DNA of 64,000 bases from Sandaracinaceae bacterium (GTDB lineage: Bacteria; Myxococcota_A; Polyangia; Polyangiales; Sandaracinaceae), in assembly GCA_020633195.1 (NCBI GenBank), contig JACKEC010000014.1, positions 930,001-994,000 on the forward strand. The letters are read 5' to 3'. The position numbers and the translations under genes were made by a program. The notes beneath the pieces were generated by a model. It saw only the letters and a list, made by a program, of their open reading frames with translations, had not been told where the DNA came from and did no database searches. Below, in pieces: positions 12,308-21,021 of the stretch (the stretch's first letter is position 1; every line of letters starts with the position of its first letter).

Positions 12308-12724
12308 TCAGGTCAGGGCGCGGAGCTCGTCGTAGTGGCGGTCGGCGTAGTACGAGAGCACGTCGAGCGCGTCGTCGAACTCGCTGCGATCGAGCTCGCC
12401 GAACGGGTACTCGACGCTCAGGACCACGTCGAGGTCGTCGTCGATGGAGAACTTCGCCATCAGCAGCGACTGGTTCAGCGTGAGCAGTCGGTCGTAGAGC
12501 TTCGCGGACGCTTCCTGGTCCTCCGGGGTGCGGAGGAACGGCACGATCGCGAAGCAGAGGTAGCCGGCGGGATCGATGCGGACGAAGAACGGGAACGACG
12601 CGTTTCGTCCCCGAAAGTGGCTGCGCCACGTGTCGTCGTTGATCTGGTCGCAGGGCCAGCCGCCCTCCTCGAGGATGGTGCGGATGGTGCTCGCGTCGAG
12701 TCGGAGCTTGTCGCTGTCAGCCAC
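12308..12724 (-). CDS. YbjN-like protein
   Basis: A 138-residue soluble protein with the pattern of the YbjN / type III secretion chaperone-like fold: LDASTIRTILEEGGWPC, a central beta region RNASFPFFVRIDPAG, then helices around LLTLNQSLLMAKFSIDD and a C-terminal acidic helix. YbjN proteins are small dimeric proteins tied to stress and motility phenotypes; the molecular role is unclear. GTG 12722-12724 is chosen as the start because homology begins there. It is separated from rimP by 179 bases that hold one hairpin and no gene. Confidence 0.6.
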   Translation of the reverse strand: MADSDKLRLDASTIRTILEEGGWPCDQINDDTWRSHFRGRNASFPFFVRIDPAGYLCFAIVPFLRTPEDQEASAKLYDRLLTLNQSLLMAKFSIDDDLDVVLSVEYPFGELDRSEFDDALDVLSYYADRHYDELRALT

Positions 12725-12768
12725 GGTTGAAGGCAGCTTATCAGGTCTGGTCGCGATGGGGTCGAACG

Positions 12769-13488
12769 TCAGTTGCGCGACGAGCGCCCCGTGGGGACCC
12801 GCCGGTGCTGGACGGGCGAGCCGCGGATCCGCTCGTAGTTGCCATCGAACCAGTTGTCGTCGGGCGGGGCGGCCGGGGTGGCCGGCGCCGCCGAGCCCGT
12901 CGAGCCCGCCCAGCCCGCGCCGTAGTAGCCGGGCGGGGCGCCCGGGACGCAGGTCGGGTCGAAGGCGGTCGGGAGCAGGGAGCCTCGGGCGCCGGGGAGG
13001 AGCTGGTAGCGGCAGCCCCAGAACAGGTAGGGCGCCGGGCTCGCGACGGCCGGCGCGACCACGATCGGGCGAGGCGGGCTCGTCTGGGCGGGCCGGAGCA
13101 TCGCCAGCCCGCCTCGCATCCCGCCTCGATACACGTGGGCGCCGTTCGAGGCGCGCCGGTACGACCCCTCGGGGGCGAAGGCGTGGCGGTGGTCCCCCGA
13201 CAGCGCGCAGTAGCCGCCGAGGCCGTCCGGCAGCGGGTGGGCGCCTCGGAAGGTCCAGACCGCGCCGGCCCACCCGTAGGCGATGGGGTCGGCGAGGAAG
13301 ACCCGGACGCCGTCGACCTCGCCGAACGGCCCCGTCCCGACCAGCAGCTCGCCGTGCTCGTGCGGGCCCTCGACGTCGTGCCAGTGGCCGTCGAGATCGA
13401 TCGGGTGGACCCCGGTGTAGAGGGCCGTCTGGGCAGACGCCCCGATCGGCGCTCCGATGGTGAACACGAGGACGAGGAGCAGGCGCAC
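12769..13488 (-). CDS. Secreted protein of unknown function
   Basis: A 239-residue protein with a clear Sec signal peptide (MRLLLVLVFTIGAPIGASA, probable cleavage before residue 20). The mature part is rich in Gly, Pro, His and Tyr. Its first half is compact and conserved-looking (VHPIDLDGHWHDVEGPHEHGE, then FLADPIAYGWAGAVWTF). The second half (after about 135) is low-complexity Pro/Ala. Two to three cysteines (around CRYQLLPG, DPTCVPG) may form disulfides outside the cell. No enzymatic motif is recognised. It is separated from the YbjN-like gene by 44 bases on the same strand. Confidence 0.65.
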   Translation of the reverse strand: MRLLLVLVFTIGAPIGASAQTALYTGVHPIDLDGHWHDVEGPHEHGELLVGTGPFGEVDGVRVFLADPIAYGWAGAVWTFRGAHPLPDGLGGYCALSGDHRHAFAPEGSYRRASNGAHVYRGGMRGGLAMLRPAQTSPPRPIVVAPAVASPAPYLFWGCRYQLLPGARGSLLPTAFDPTCVPGAPPGYYGAGWAGSTGSAAPATPAAPPDDNWFDGNYERIRGSPVQHRRVPTGRSSRN

Positions 13489-13580
13489 GTCCGGATCATA
13501 GCGTCCCGCGTTGACACCCGGGAAACGGACCTGATAAGCCCGAAGCGATCCGGCCGGTTCGGCCTGTGGAGGAAATCGAT

Positions 13581-14513
13581 ATGGTGACGACGTCCAGCAT
13601 CGCGGCGCGTCGAGCGATCGCGATCGCCGCGGTTCTCGGTCTCTGTGGGGTTCCCGGGTGTGGCGGGGGTTACGAGTCGGCTTGGGACGAGCCCACGGAG
13701 CAGACGGACACGACGCAAGAGCAGAGCGCCGAGACCACGTCGCGCCGCGAGCAGCTGATCGCCCAGGGCGACACGGCCTGGGAGGGTCGCGACGATCCCG
13801 ACCAGATCCGCGCCGCGATCGCCGCCTGGGAGCAGGCGGTCGAGCTCGACGGCAGCGATCACGAGACGTGGGTCAAGATCTCGCGCGCCTACTACTTCCT
13901 CAGCGACGGTCACCTGCGCTTCAGCGACGAGTCGCAGATGCTCGCGACCTACCAGAGCGGGATCCAGGCGGCCGAGCGCGCGCTGCGCGCGCTGAGCCCG
14001 GAGTTCGCGCAGGCGATGGCCGCGGGTCAGCCCGCCGAGGGCGCGGTCGCGAACCTCCAGGCGAACGCGGTCCCCGCGCTCTACTGGCGCGCGACCAACC
14101 TCGGCAAGTGGGCTCGCCTCGACGGCTTCGCGACCGTGCTCGGCTACAAGGACGAGATCCGCGCGATGATGACGCGCTGCATGGAGCTCGACCGCTACTA
14201 CTTCTTCGCCGGCCCGGACCGCTACTTCGGCGCGTTCTTCTCGATCGCGCCCTCGTACGCCGGCGGCGACCTGAACCTCTCGCGCCAGCACTTCGACGAG
14301 TCGCTCCGCAACCAGCCCAACTACTTCGGCACGCACGTGCTCTACGCCGAAGAGCTCGCGGTAAAGCTCCAGAACCGGGAGATGTTCCTCGAGCACCTCA
14401 ACATCGTCATCAACGGCGATCCGGACGCGCTCGAGGGCGCGGGGCCGGAGAACCGCGTCGAGCAGCGCAAGGCGCGCGCGGCCATCGAGCGCGTGGACGA
14501 GCTCTTCGAGTGA
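13581..14513 (+). CDS. TatT-like TRAP-associated lipoprotein
   Basis: A 310-residue predicted lipoprotein (lipobox ending at Cys27). Helical repeats fit the TRAP transporter T-component (TatT), a trimeric TPR scaffold that binds the substrate-binding protein TatP/DctP in spirochaetes. TPR-like helices run through REQLIAQGDTAWEGRDDP, AIAAWEQAVELDG and later AEELAVKLQNREMFLEHLN, and the family motif ALYWRATNLGKWA is visible. ATG 13581 follows the ribosome site GGAGGAA (13568-13574); an upstream in-frame GTG at 13566 has no such site. The DctP gene follows after 41 bases, as expected for a TatT-TatP pair. Confidence 0.8.
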   Translation: MVTTSSIAARRAIAIAAVLGLCGVPGCGGGYESAWDEPTEQTDTTQEQSAETTSRREQLIAQGDTAWEGRDDPDQIRAAIAAWEQAVELDGSDHETWVKISRAYYFLSDGHLRFSDESQMLATYQSGIQAAERALRALSPEFAQAMAAGQPAEGAVANLQANAVPALYWRATNLGKWARLDGFATVLGYKDEIRAMMTRCMELDRYYFFAGPDRYFGAFFSIAPSYAGGDLNLSRQHFDESLRNQPNYFGTHVLYAEELAVKLQNREMFLEHLNIVINGDPDALEGAGPENRVEQRKARAAIERVDELFE

Positions 14514-14554
14514 ACGCTGAATAGGCCGGCCCAGCGCCCGTCGGAGACCAAGCG

Positions 14555-15574
14555 ATGAATCGTAACCGCGTACTTCTGTTCCTCACGCTGGCCTCCAGCG
14601 TCCTCGCCTCGCTGGCGGTCCTCGTCCCGGACGAGCAGACCGTCGTCGCGCAGGACCAGATCCGGATGCGACTCGCCACGGTGGCCCCCGAGGGGACGCC
14701 GTGGGAGAAGCAGCTCCGCACGCTCAAGCGTCACATCGAGACGGAGAGCGGCGGGCGCATCCGCGTGCAAATGTTCATGGGCGGCTCGCTCGGCGGCGAG
14801 AAGGCGCTCGTCCGCCGCACCGCGCAAGGCAGCTTGCAGGCCTTCGGCGGGTCGACGGCCGCGATCGGGACGCTCGTCCGTGAGCTGAACGTCATCGAGG
14901 CCCCCTACATCTTCACGTCCGGCGAGCAGGCCGACGCGGCGCTCGACGGCGCCGCCAAGCCCATCGTGCAGGCGGCTCTCCAGCGTCGAGGCTTCGTCTT
15001 CGGTCTGTGGGCCGAGAACGGCTTCCGGTCCTGGTTCACGAAGGACCGCCCGATCCGCGAGCCCGGCGACCTCCAGGGCCTGCGCATGCGCTCGCAGGAG
15101 TCCGAGGTCCACCTCGCGACCTACCGGGCGTTCGGCGCGAGCCCCCAGGCGATCGACGTCACCAACGTGCTCACGTCGCTCCAGACGGGGGTCGTCGACG
15201 GCTTCGACAACACGCCCCTCTTCGCCTTCGCGACGAGCTGGTACCAGGCGGCGCAGCACCTGAACCTGAGCGAGCACAGCTATCAGCCGGGCATCGTCGT
15301 CTACTCGAAGACCTGGTTCGACGGGCTCCCGGCGGACCTCCAGGCCGTGCTGACGAACGTCCCGCAGGCCATCGTGGCCGACGGGCGGCAGCAGGTCCGG
15401 CAGATGGATCCGATCCTCATCCGGAACCTCAAGCGCTACGGCATCGACGTGCACCGGCCGAGCTCGGCGGAGCGCGCGCGCTTCGCCAAGATCGGCACGC
15501 CCGTGCAGGCGGCGGCCGCGCGCCGCGCCGGCGCCCAGGGCCAGGCCCTGCTCCGAGCGCTCCAAGCACACTAG
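14555..15574 (+). CDS. TRAP transporter solute-binding protein, DctP family
   Basis: A 339-residue periplasmic binding protein. After a signal peptide (about 1-33) the mature N-terminus RMRLATVAPEGTPWEKQ is the DctP-family start. IQVFMGGSLGGEK-like (here VQMFMGGSLGGEKALV), LQGLRMRSQES and the selectivity-loop region GVVDGFDNTP follow the family pattern. DctP proteins usually bind organic acids or related anions and hand them to a DctQM permease. No DctQ or DctM gene is present in this window, so the membrane part is elsewhere or absent. The gene ends at a strong terminator. Confidence 0.88.
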   Translation: MNRNRVLLFLTLASSVLASLAVLVPDEQTVVAQDQIRMRLATVAPEGTPWEKQLRTLKRHIETESGGRIRVQMFMGGSLGGEKALVRRTAQGSLQAFGGSTAAIGTLVRELNVIEAPYIFTSGEQADAALDGAAKPIVQAALQRRGFVFGLWAENGFRSWFTKDRPIREPGDLQGLRMRSQESEVHLATYRAFGASPQAIDVTNVLTSLQTGVVDGFDNTPLFAFATSWYQAAQHLNLSEHSYQPGIVVYSKTWFDGLPADLQAVLTNVPQAIVADGRQQVRQMDPILIRNLKRYGIDVHRPSSAERARFAKIGTPVQAAAARRAGAQGQALLRALQAH

Positions 15575-15596
15575 CCACGAGCCGATCCCCACCACT

Positions 15597-15630
15597 CGAG
15601 AGGGCCGTCGCGGGAGCGATGGCCCTCTCG
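15597..15630. terminator. Strong bidirectional terminator
   Basis: A 15-bp stem with one G-T pair, 15597-15611 against 15616-15630, with loop GGGA. It lies between the convergent DctP (plus) and L,D-transpeptidase (minus) genes. The plus side continues into CGTTTC. Confidence 0.75.
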
Positions 15631-15634
15631 CGTT

Positions 15635-17194
15635 TCAGCGGCTCGAGCGCTGACCAGGCGTCTCACCGTGGATGTAGATCCACGTGCCGGGCTCGGACTC
15701 GGTGGGGTACGCGCCGTGCCAGCCCTCGGGGACCTGGGGGTCGGACCAGTTGAAGATCCACTGGGCGTCGCGCGGCGCGAGGTTCACGCAGCCGTGGCTG
15801 CGCGGGAACCCGAACGCGCGGTGCCAGAAGGCCCCGTGCAGCGCGTAGGCGAGCTGGAAGTACATGACGTAGGGGACGTCGTCGATCGAGTAGGGGCCGT
15901 CGGCGGCGGTGTCCCCGTCCATGTTCGCGGCGAGGTGCTTGGCGCGGATGCGGAAGGTGCCGGTGGGCGTGAGGAAGTTCGCCTCGGGGTCGTCGGGGTG
16001 GAACGCGCGACCGCTGGAGATGAGGGTCACGAAGACCGGTCGGTCCCCCTCGTAGGCGATGAGGTACTGCTGCGAGAGGTTCACCTCGATCCACTTGTCG
16101 TGCTCACCGATCTGGTCGGGCCGCGCGCGCGGCGCGATCCGGCGCACGTCTCGCTCTCGGTAGAGCCGACCGTCGGCCGCGATGAAGTAGTCCGTCGTCC
16201 CGATCGTCTCACGACCGACGATTTGCAGACGCTCCCTCAGCTCGACCCTCGGCCCCCGGCGCACCCGACCGTCATCGGAGCGCAGGTAGTAGAACTCGTT
16301 CTGCGCCATGACCCAGCCGAACGGCAGGTTCACCGTCTCGTCGAGGCGCACCCCCGCGAAGTCCGGGATGAGGATGGGGGCGAGGGTCCGGTAGGGCACG
16401 AAGCCGTTGTGGATCGTCCGCCAGTAGCGCCGACGGTGCGGGCCCGCGCGGAAGTCGCGGTCGAGGCTCACGATCATCCCGTTGGTCATGCGGCGAAGGA
16501 GCACGCTGTCCCGCTCGCCCGCGAGCGACGCGAGGGTGACCGGCTCCTCCTCCTCGGGCTCGGCGTCCGGATCGTCCTCGGTGGCCGGCGGCGGCGCGGC
16601 GGGCGCGGCGCCCTCCCCCTCGGCGGTGGCGCCCTCTTCCCCCGGCGGCGGCTCCTGGCCGGGGATGTGGAACCCTTCGAACTCGGCGGCCTGCTCGTCG
16701 GTCGGCAGGTTCCTGTACATGGGGTTGTTGTTGCGGCGGTTCCGCGCGTAGTTGTACGGCAGCGGCGCGGCCCGGTCCGGCTGGGCCCCGCGGACCTCCG
16801 GCGGACGGCGTCCCCAGAACGCGATCACGTCACGGCCGTTGCAGACGAAGCCCCCCGTCGTAAGCTCGTACCATCCACCTCGACACCGCGAATCGTCCGT
16901 TCGGACCGGGTCGCCGGTGGTCGCCATCATGATCGCCCCCGCCCGCAGATACCCGACCCTGAACGCGTCGCGGTCGGGGCGTTCGCGGACCTTCGAGACG
17001 AACCGCCTCGCGAAGATCCTCGCGGGCGGACGGGGCGGGCCCGCGTCGTGACCTGCGTCGGAGCCGGCGTCGGTCGGCGGACCCGCGTCCTGGGGGGCCT
17101 CGTCGCCCGCTCCGGCGTCCGGCGGAGCCTCGGCGGCGTCGTCCTCACAGCCCCCGAGGGCGAGGCACATCGCGATCGGGATCAGGTAGCGCAT
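15635..17194 (-). CDS. Lipoprotein L,D-transpeptidase (YkuD domain)
   Basis: A 519-residue lipoprotein with lipobox ALGGC (Cys16) and an Asp/Ala/Gly/Pro-rich linker. The C-terminal YkuD domain (about 370-505) holds the catalytic motif SHGCVNL with Cys469, preceded by ALHGAFWH. Such enzymes form 3-3 peptidoglycan cross-links or attach proteins to peptidoglycan in the periplasm. Between linker and YkuD lies a long region of SH3-like and low-complexity sequence (WYELTTGGFVC, then a Pro/Glu-rich stretch at about 180-235). The start ATG 17192-17194 has a GGAGGGAA site upstream and gives the signal peptide. Confidence 0.9.
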   Translation of the reverse strand: MRYLIPIAMCLALGGCEDDAAEAPPDAGAGDEAPQDAGPPTDAGSDAGHDAGPPRPPARIFARRFVSKVRERPDRDAFRVGYLRAGAIMMATTGDPVRTDDSRCRGGWYELTTGGFVCNGRDVIAFWGRRPPEVRGAQPDRAAPLPYNYARNRRNNNPMYRNLPTDEQAAEFEGFHIPGQEPPPGEEGATAEGEGAAPAAPPPATEDDPDAEPEEEEPVTLASLAGERDSVLLRRMTNGMIVSLDRDFRAGPHRRRYWRTIHNGFVPYRTLAPILIPDFAGVRLDETVNLPFGWVMAQNEFYYLRSDDGRVRRGPRVELRERLQIVGRETIGTTDYFIAADGRLYRERDVRRIAPRARPDQIGEHDKWIEVNLSQQYLIAYEGDRPVFVTLISSGRAFHPDDPEANFLTPTGTFRIRAKHLAANMDGDTAADGPYSIDDVPYVMYFQLAYALHGAFWHRAFGFPRSHGCVNLAPRDAQWIFNWSDPQVPEGWHGAYPTESEPGTWIYIHGETPGQRSSR

Positions 17195-17253
17195 GCGGAG
17201 GTTCCCTCCGATGAAGCGTTGCGCGCTCCCCGTCAACCCGAGAGGGGGCTCCC

Positions 17254-18594
17254 GTGCAGGTGAGCCGGCGCGTCGAGGCGGTGGCCTGGGTCCTGTCCCT
17301 GGCGCTGCACGCGTCCCTGGCGGCCTACATCTTCTGGTCGACCACCGCGCCGGACCTCGGCTTCGAGTTCGAGCTGCCGATGGAGGTCGAGTTCGGTCTC
17401 ACGGAGGCCGTCACGGTGAGCGCCGGGGCCTCGGCGCCCACGCCCCCCCAGGAGCCGGCGGAGACCGCCGAGGACGGCGAGGGCGAAGGCGCGGTCCTCG
17501 ACGGCGGCGTGCCCCAGGACGCGGGGCCGCCGGACGCAGGGCCCCCGCGCCGGCGTCGCGACGCCGGGCCTCCGGAGGGGGTCGCGGAGGCGGACGAGGG
17601 CGAAGGGACCGGGGACCAGGCCGGTGAGGGCCGCGGCGTCGCGTTCCTGCCCGCGGGCGCCCAGATCGCGCTCCGCCTCGACGTGGAGCGGATCCGTCGG
17701 TCCCCGCTCGGCCCCGACGTACGCGCGCTGCTCGCGGCCATGCCCGACTGGCAGGCGCTGCTCGAGGGGAGCGAGATCGACCCGCTCCAGGACCTGGACC
17801 GGCTCCTCGTCGCGACCCCGAACCTCCAGCGCTCGCGGCTCATCGTGGCGGGCCGGGTGACCGCCGACGCCGACGCCATCCGCGCCGCGGCCGAGCGCCT
17901 CGCCGCGGGCGCCGGCCAGCCGCTGACCTGGAGGACCGAGAGCGGGGTCGAGGTGGCGCGCTGGTACAACCACGACGACACCGAGCGCGTCGTCGCCATC
18001 ATCGGCCCGCGCCACTTCGTGCTCTGCCGGCCCGAGGACCTGCCGCGGGTGATGGCGGTGGCCCGGAACCGGGCGGCCGAGGAGGACGACGAGGGCGCGC
18101 CCACCGAGCACCCCGCCGACGCGCTCCTGTCGATGGGCGAGGGCGAGGGCCTGTCGCTCGAGGTCGAGGGCGCACGCCAGTTCGCGCAGGCGCGCGGTCG
18201 GACCCGCGGCCCCATCGAGATGGTCCCCACCGAGATCCGGCTGGCGTTGAGCGAGCTGCCCGCCGACGCGATCGCCGCGCGGAGCCGCTGGACCTACGAG
18301 GACGCCGACCGCGCCGGGACCGCGGCGGGGTACTGGGACGGGATGCGCGAGGCGTACGGCCACAACGTCATCACCGCGGTGCTCGGGATCGCGCCCATCC
18401 TGCAGCGCGCCACGATCGAGGCCGAGGACGACCACTTCCAGGGCAACGTCGACCTCCAGGTCGCGGAGATGCGGCGCCTGCTCGCGCTCACGCGGGGCTT
18501 CTTCGAGGACCGGGCCCGAGCCCAGCAGCGCGCCGCCAACCCTCCCCCGAGCCCCGGGCCGGAGCCGACGCTCCCCGAGAACCCCTACGAGTAG
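17254..18594 (+). CDS. Membrane-anchored protein of unknown function
   Basis: A 446-residue protein with one N-terminal transmembrane helix (about 8-30) whose layout resembles the TonB/TolA N-terminal anchor: positively charged start, helix, then a long Pro/Ala/Glu/Asp-rich linker (about 60-130). The folded part (about 130-440) begins FLPAGAQIALRLDVERIRRSPLG and contains repeated alpha/beta segments, but no motif I can name. GTG 17254 follows AGAGGGGG by a normal spacing. It is divergent from the L,D-transpeptidase gene, and a cell-envelope role is only a guess from topology. Confidence 0.7.
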   Translation: MQVSRRVEAVAWVLSLALHASLAAYIFWSTTAPDLGFEFELPMEVEFGLTEAVTVSAGASAPTPPQEPAETAEDGEGEGAVLDGGVPQDAGPPDAGPPRRRRDAGPPEGVAEADEGEGTGDQAGEGRGVAFLPAGAQIALRLDVERIRRSPLGPDVRALLAAMPDWQALLEGSEIDPLQDLDRLLVATPNLQRSRLIVAGRVTADADAIRAAAERLAAGAGQPLTWRTESGVEVARWYNHDDTERVVAIIGPRHFVLCRPEDLPRVMAVARNRAAEEDDEGAPTEHPADALLSMGEGEGLSLEVEGARQFAQARGRTRGPIEMVPTEIRLALSELPADAIAARSRWTYEDADRAGTAAGYWDGMREAYGHNVITAVLGIAPILQRATIEAEDDHFQGNVDLQVAEMRRLLALTRGFFEDRARAQQRAANPPPSPGPEPTLPENPYE

Positions 18595-18613
18595 CGGGCT
18601 TCGAAACGAAACA

Positions 18614-18633
18614 CGCCGCCCCGAGGGGCGGCG
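18614..18633. terminator. Bidirectional terminator
   Basis: CGCCGCCC...GGGCGGCG forms an 8-9 bp GC stem with a tight loop, flanked by ACGAAAC on one side and GTCTCGTT on the other. It separates the convergent 446-residue membrane protein and HU-like genes. Confidence 0.65.
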
Positions 18634-18661
18634 CGTCTCGTTCACGAAGAAGCGAATCGTC

Positions 18662-18985
18662 CTAGAGGACGAGGTCCTTGAGGCGCTTCAGGGGCGTCGC
18701 GCGGAGCTTCTTCTTGGCGGGGATGTCCTTGACGATGATCTCGCCGGTGGACGGGATCCGCACCTTGGCGCCCTTGCGCGCGGCCTGCTTGCGAACCTTG
18801 AGCTTGAGCATGTCCGGGATCACGAACTCGCCGGGACCGCGACGGCCCAGCTCGCGCTTGATGATGCCCTGCAGCGCCTCGAACACCGTGCCGACCTGCT
18901 TCTTGGTCAGGCCCGTCTTGTCGGCGAGCTCGCCCATGATCTGCGCCTTGGTCATCCGCTTCGGGGTCGTCGTCGTCGTCGTCAT
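18662..18985 (-). CDS. HU/IHF-family DNA-binding protein
   Basis: A 107-residue histone-like protein. The dimerisation helices MTKAQIMGELADKTGLTKKQVGTVFEAL are clear. The beta-arm and C-terminal part are unusually basic (VRKQAARKGAKVRIP, PAKKKLRATPLKRLKDLVL) and lack the standard GFGxF motif, having GPGEFVIPDMLKL instead. It is thus a divergent HU-like nucleoid protein rather than a canonical HupB. ATG 18983-18985 follows GGGAGGAAG. A probable promoter is about 110 bases upstream. Confidence 0.88.
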   Translation of the reverse strand: MTTTTTTPKRMTKAQIMGELADKTGLTKKQVGTVFEALQGIIKRELGRRGPGEFVIPDMLKLKVRKQAARKGAKVRIPSTGEIIVKDIPAKKKLRATPLKRLKDLVL

Positions 18986-19058
18986 GAGTCTTCCTCCCTC
19001 TTGGGCGCTACGGCGCGCCCCAATCTCTTCGTGTCTGACTGCCGTCGCGTCCACGAAA

Positions 19059-19074
19059 CCCCTGTTTTTTGGGG
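19059..19074 (-). promoter_or_regulatory. Small A-loop hairpin in the HU-like gene leader
   Basis: CCCC (19059-19062), an 8-nt loop with six consecutive T (A in the minus-strand RNA), and GGGG (19071-19074). It lies in the presumed 5' leader of the HU-like gene. Whether it regulates is unknown. Confidence 0.3.
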
Positions 19075-19094
19075 CATCTGACGTTCGGCGGCCA

Positions 19095-19123
19095 TCTATG
19101 CCCTGGTGAATCCGCCCTGACAA
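19095..19123 (-). promoter_or_regulatory. Probable promoter of the HU-like gene
   Basis: On the minus strand TTGTCA (19118-19123) matches the -35 consensus at five of six bases. It is 17 bases from CATAGA (19095-19100), a partial -10 match. Transcription would start near 19088, about 100 bases before the ATG. Confidence 0.4.
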
Positions 19124-19135
19124 GCACAAATCGGC

Positions 19136-19162
19136 AATTCGGGGGCCTTTCCGCCCCGAATT
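19136..19162 (-). terminator. Terminator-like hairpin after ybeY
   Basis: AATTCGGGG (19136-19144) and CCCCGAATT (19154-19162) form a perfect 9-bp stem with a 9-nt loop, 27 bases after the ybeY stop on the minus strand. It isolates ybeY from the HU-like gene promoter. Confidence 0.55.
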
Positions 19163-19188
19163 CTGGCCATCAGGGCCTTCGCCGAGCT

Positions 19189-19632
19189 TCAGCCCGCGAT
19201 CGTGGCGGCCGCGCAGAGCGCATCTGCGCGGGCGCGCATTCGCCGATCTTCGGCCGCGGTGACGTGATCGTAGCCCAGCAGATGCAGCAGCCCGTGCGCC
19301 AGGAGGTAGGTGACCTCGGCCGCGACGGTCCGATCGTGCTCGGCCGCCTGACGCCGCGCGGTGTCCATCGAGATCACCACGTCACCGAGCAGGCCGGGGT
19401 CGAGGTCGCCGTGCTCCCCCTCCCGCATCGCGAACGCGAGGACGTCGGTCGGGCGGTCCTTCTGGCGGTAGTCGCGGTTGAGCTCGTGAATCGTCGCGTC
19501 GTCGCACAGAAGAACGGAGAGCTCCGCGTCCGACATGCGCATCGCGGCCAGCATCCGCTCGGCGCGCAGGCGCACCTTGGCCGGCGCCATGGAGCGCTTC
19601 TTCAATCCGCGTGTGGAGACGACGACGGGCAC
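19189..19632 (-). CDS. ybeY: Endoribonuclease YbeY
   Basis: A 147-residue zinc-dependent RNase involved in 16S 3'-end maturation and ribosome quality control. The metal-binding motif HGLLHLLGYDH gives zinc ligands His113, His117 and His123, and NRDYRQKDRPTDVLAF is the conserved substrate-channel segment. Length is normal. It is divergent from the pseudo-biotin-carboxylase gene with 33 bases between the starts, so the two promoters must overlap. Confidence 0.95.
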   Translation of the reverse strand: MPVVVSTRGLKKRSMAPAKVRLRAERMLAAMRMSDAELSVLLCDDATIHELNRDYRQKDRPTDVLAFAMREGEHGDLDPGLLGDVVISMDTARRQAAEHDRTVAAEVTYLLAHGLLHLLGYDHVTAAEDRRMRARADALCAAATIAG

Positions 19633-19665
19633 GAGCTAGGGTCCGGCCCAAGAGGAGCACGAAGC

Positions 19666-21000
19666 TTGTTCGAGCGCATCCTGATCGCCAATCGAGGCGA
19701 GGTCGCGACCCGCGTCGCCCGGAGCTGTCGGCGGATCGGCGTCGAGACCGTCGGCGTCCACGTCACCGCCGACGCCAGCGCCATCCACGTCGCCGCGTGT
19801 GACGAGTCCGTCTCGCTCGGCGACGACCCGAGCGGGTACCTCGACGGCGAGGCGATCCTCGCCGCGGCGCGCGATCGGGGCGTCCACGCCATCCACCCCG
19901 GCTACGGGCTGCTCGCCGAGGACCCCGCGTTCGCGCGGGCGGTCGCCGAGGCCGGGCTCCTGTTCGTCGGGCCGGACGCGGACACCCTCACGCGCGTCCG
20001 GGACCGCCTCGCGGTGCGGGCCGCCGCGATCGAGTGCGGCGTCCGGGTCTTGCCGGGGAGCGAGCGCCCGATCACGGGGCCGCAGCACGCGCTCGTCGAC
20101 GTCGACCGCATCGACTACCCCGTCGTCGTCCGGCCTCGGCTCGGGATCGGCGAGACCCAGGGCGCGGTGGCGAACGACGTCGCCGAGCTCGCCGAGGCGC
20201 TCGCCGCGCTCGACCCGCTCGAGGATCACGGCGGCGCGTTCGTCGAGACGCACATCGAGCGCGCGCGCCACGTCGAGATCCAGCTCTTCAGCACCGAGGG
20301 CCTCGCGCTCGTGCTCGGGGACCGCGAGGTGAGCCTCCGCCGCGGGCAGCGGCGGCTCTTCGCGGAGTCGCCGGCCGCCGCGCTCGAGCAGCTCCGCACC
20401 GTCGACGCCGTGCGCGGCGCGATGTGGGAGGCCGCGAGCGAGGTGGCCCAGAAGCTCGAGGTGTCGGGGCTCTGCAGCGCCCACTTCGTGCTCGACTTCG
20501 ACGGGCTGTTCTACCTGGCCGGCTTCACGCCGGGCCTGCAGGTCGAGCACACGACCATCGAGATGTGCTCGAACATCGATCTGGTCGAGATGCAGCTGCG
20601 GTTCGCGGCGGGCGAGCCGCTCGCGGACGAGCTCAGCAAGGTCGAGCCGAGCGGGTGCGCGCTCCAGGCGTACGTCGACGCGGCGTGCGATCCCGCGACG
20701 GGGCGCGCGTTCGAGAGCCACGTGCAGGCGGCCCGATGGCCCCCCGCGCCGCCCGGCAAGGTGCGCATCGAGACGGGCATCCAGATGGGCAGCCTGGTCT
20801 CCCCCACCCTCGATCCGCTGGTCGCGAGCATCACGACGTACGCGCCCAACCGCCACGACGCGCTGCTGATGCTCGATCGGATCCTGGCCGAGATTCACCT
20901 CTCCCCCCTGGTCACCAACCAGCGACTGCTGCGCAAGGCGCTCAACCACGAGTCCTTCCGTGCTGGACAATTCGACGAAGGCTTCGTGGACCGCATCTGA
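19666..21000 (+). CDS. Degenerate biotin-carboxylase-like ATP-grasp protein
   Basis: A 444-residue protein with the biotin carboxylase fold throughout: ILIANRGEVATRV at the start, HPGYGLLAED, LLFVGP, RHVEIQLFS and QVEHTTIE. The catalytic residues of true AccC are nearly all changed. The Gly-rich ATP lid and its lysine are replaced by VVVRPRLGIGETQG. The residues matching E. coli H236, K238, E276, E288, N290 and R292 are Gly, Arg, His, Gly, Thr and Gly. It therefore cannot work as a normal carboxylase, and no biotin carrier or carboxyltransferase is nearby. The start is TTG 19666-19668, with AGAGGAG eight bases before it. An unknown gene follows after 21 bases. Confidence 0.82.
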   Translation: MFERILIANRGEVATRVARSCRRIGVETVGVHVTADASAIHVAACDESVSLGDDPSGYLDGEAILAAARDRGVHAIHPGYGLLAEDPAFARAVAEAGLLFVGPDADTLTRVRDRLAVRAAAIECGVRVLPGSERPITGPQHALVDVDRIDYPVVVRPRLGIGETQGAVANDVAELAEALAALDPLEDHGGAFVETHIERARHVEIQLFSTEGLALVLGDREVSLRRGQRRLFAESPAAALEQLRTVDAVRGAMWEAASEVAQKLEVSGLCSAHFVLDFDGLFYLAGFTPGLQVEHTTIEMCSNIDLVEMQLRFAAGEPLADELSKVEPSGCALQAYVDAACDPATGRAFESHVQAARWPPAPPGKVRIETGIQMGSLVSPTLDPLVASITTYAPNRHDALLMLDRILAEIHLSPLVTNQRLLRKALNHESFRAGQFDEGFVDRI

Positions 21001-21021
21001 GGTGGTACGTTCCGAAGCTCG

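Noticed and set aside
18986..19188. Possible small gene or sRNA upstream of the HU-like gene
   Set aside because: The 203 bases are explained by a ybeY terminator, a promoter and the 5' leader. No ORF with a ribosome site is present.
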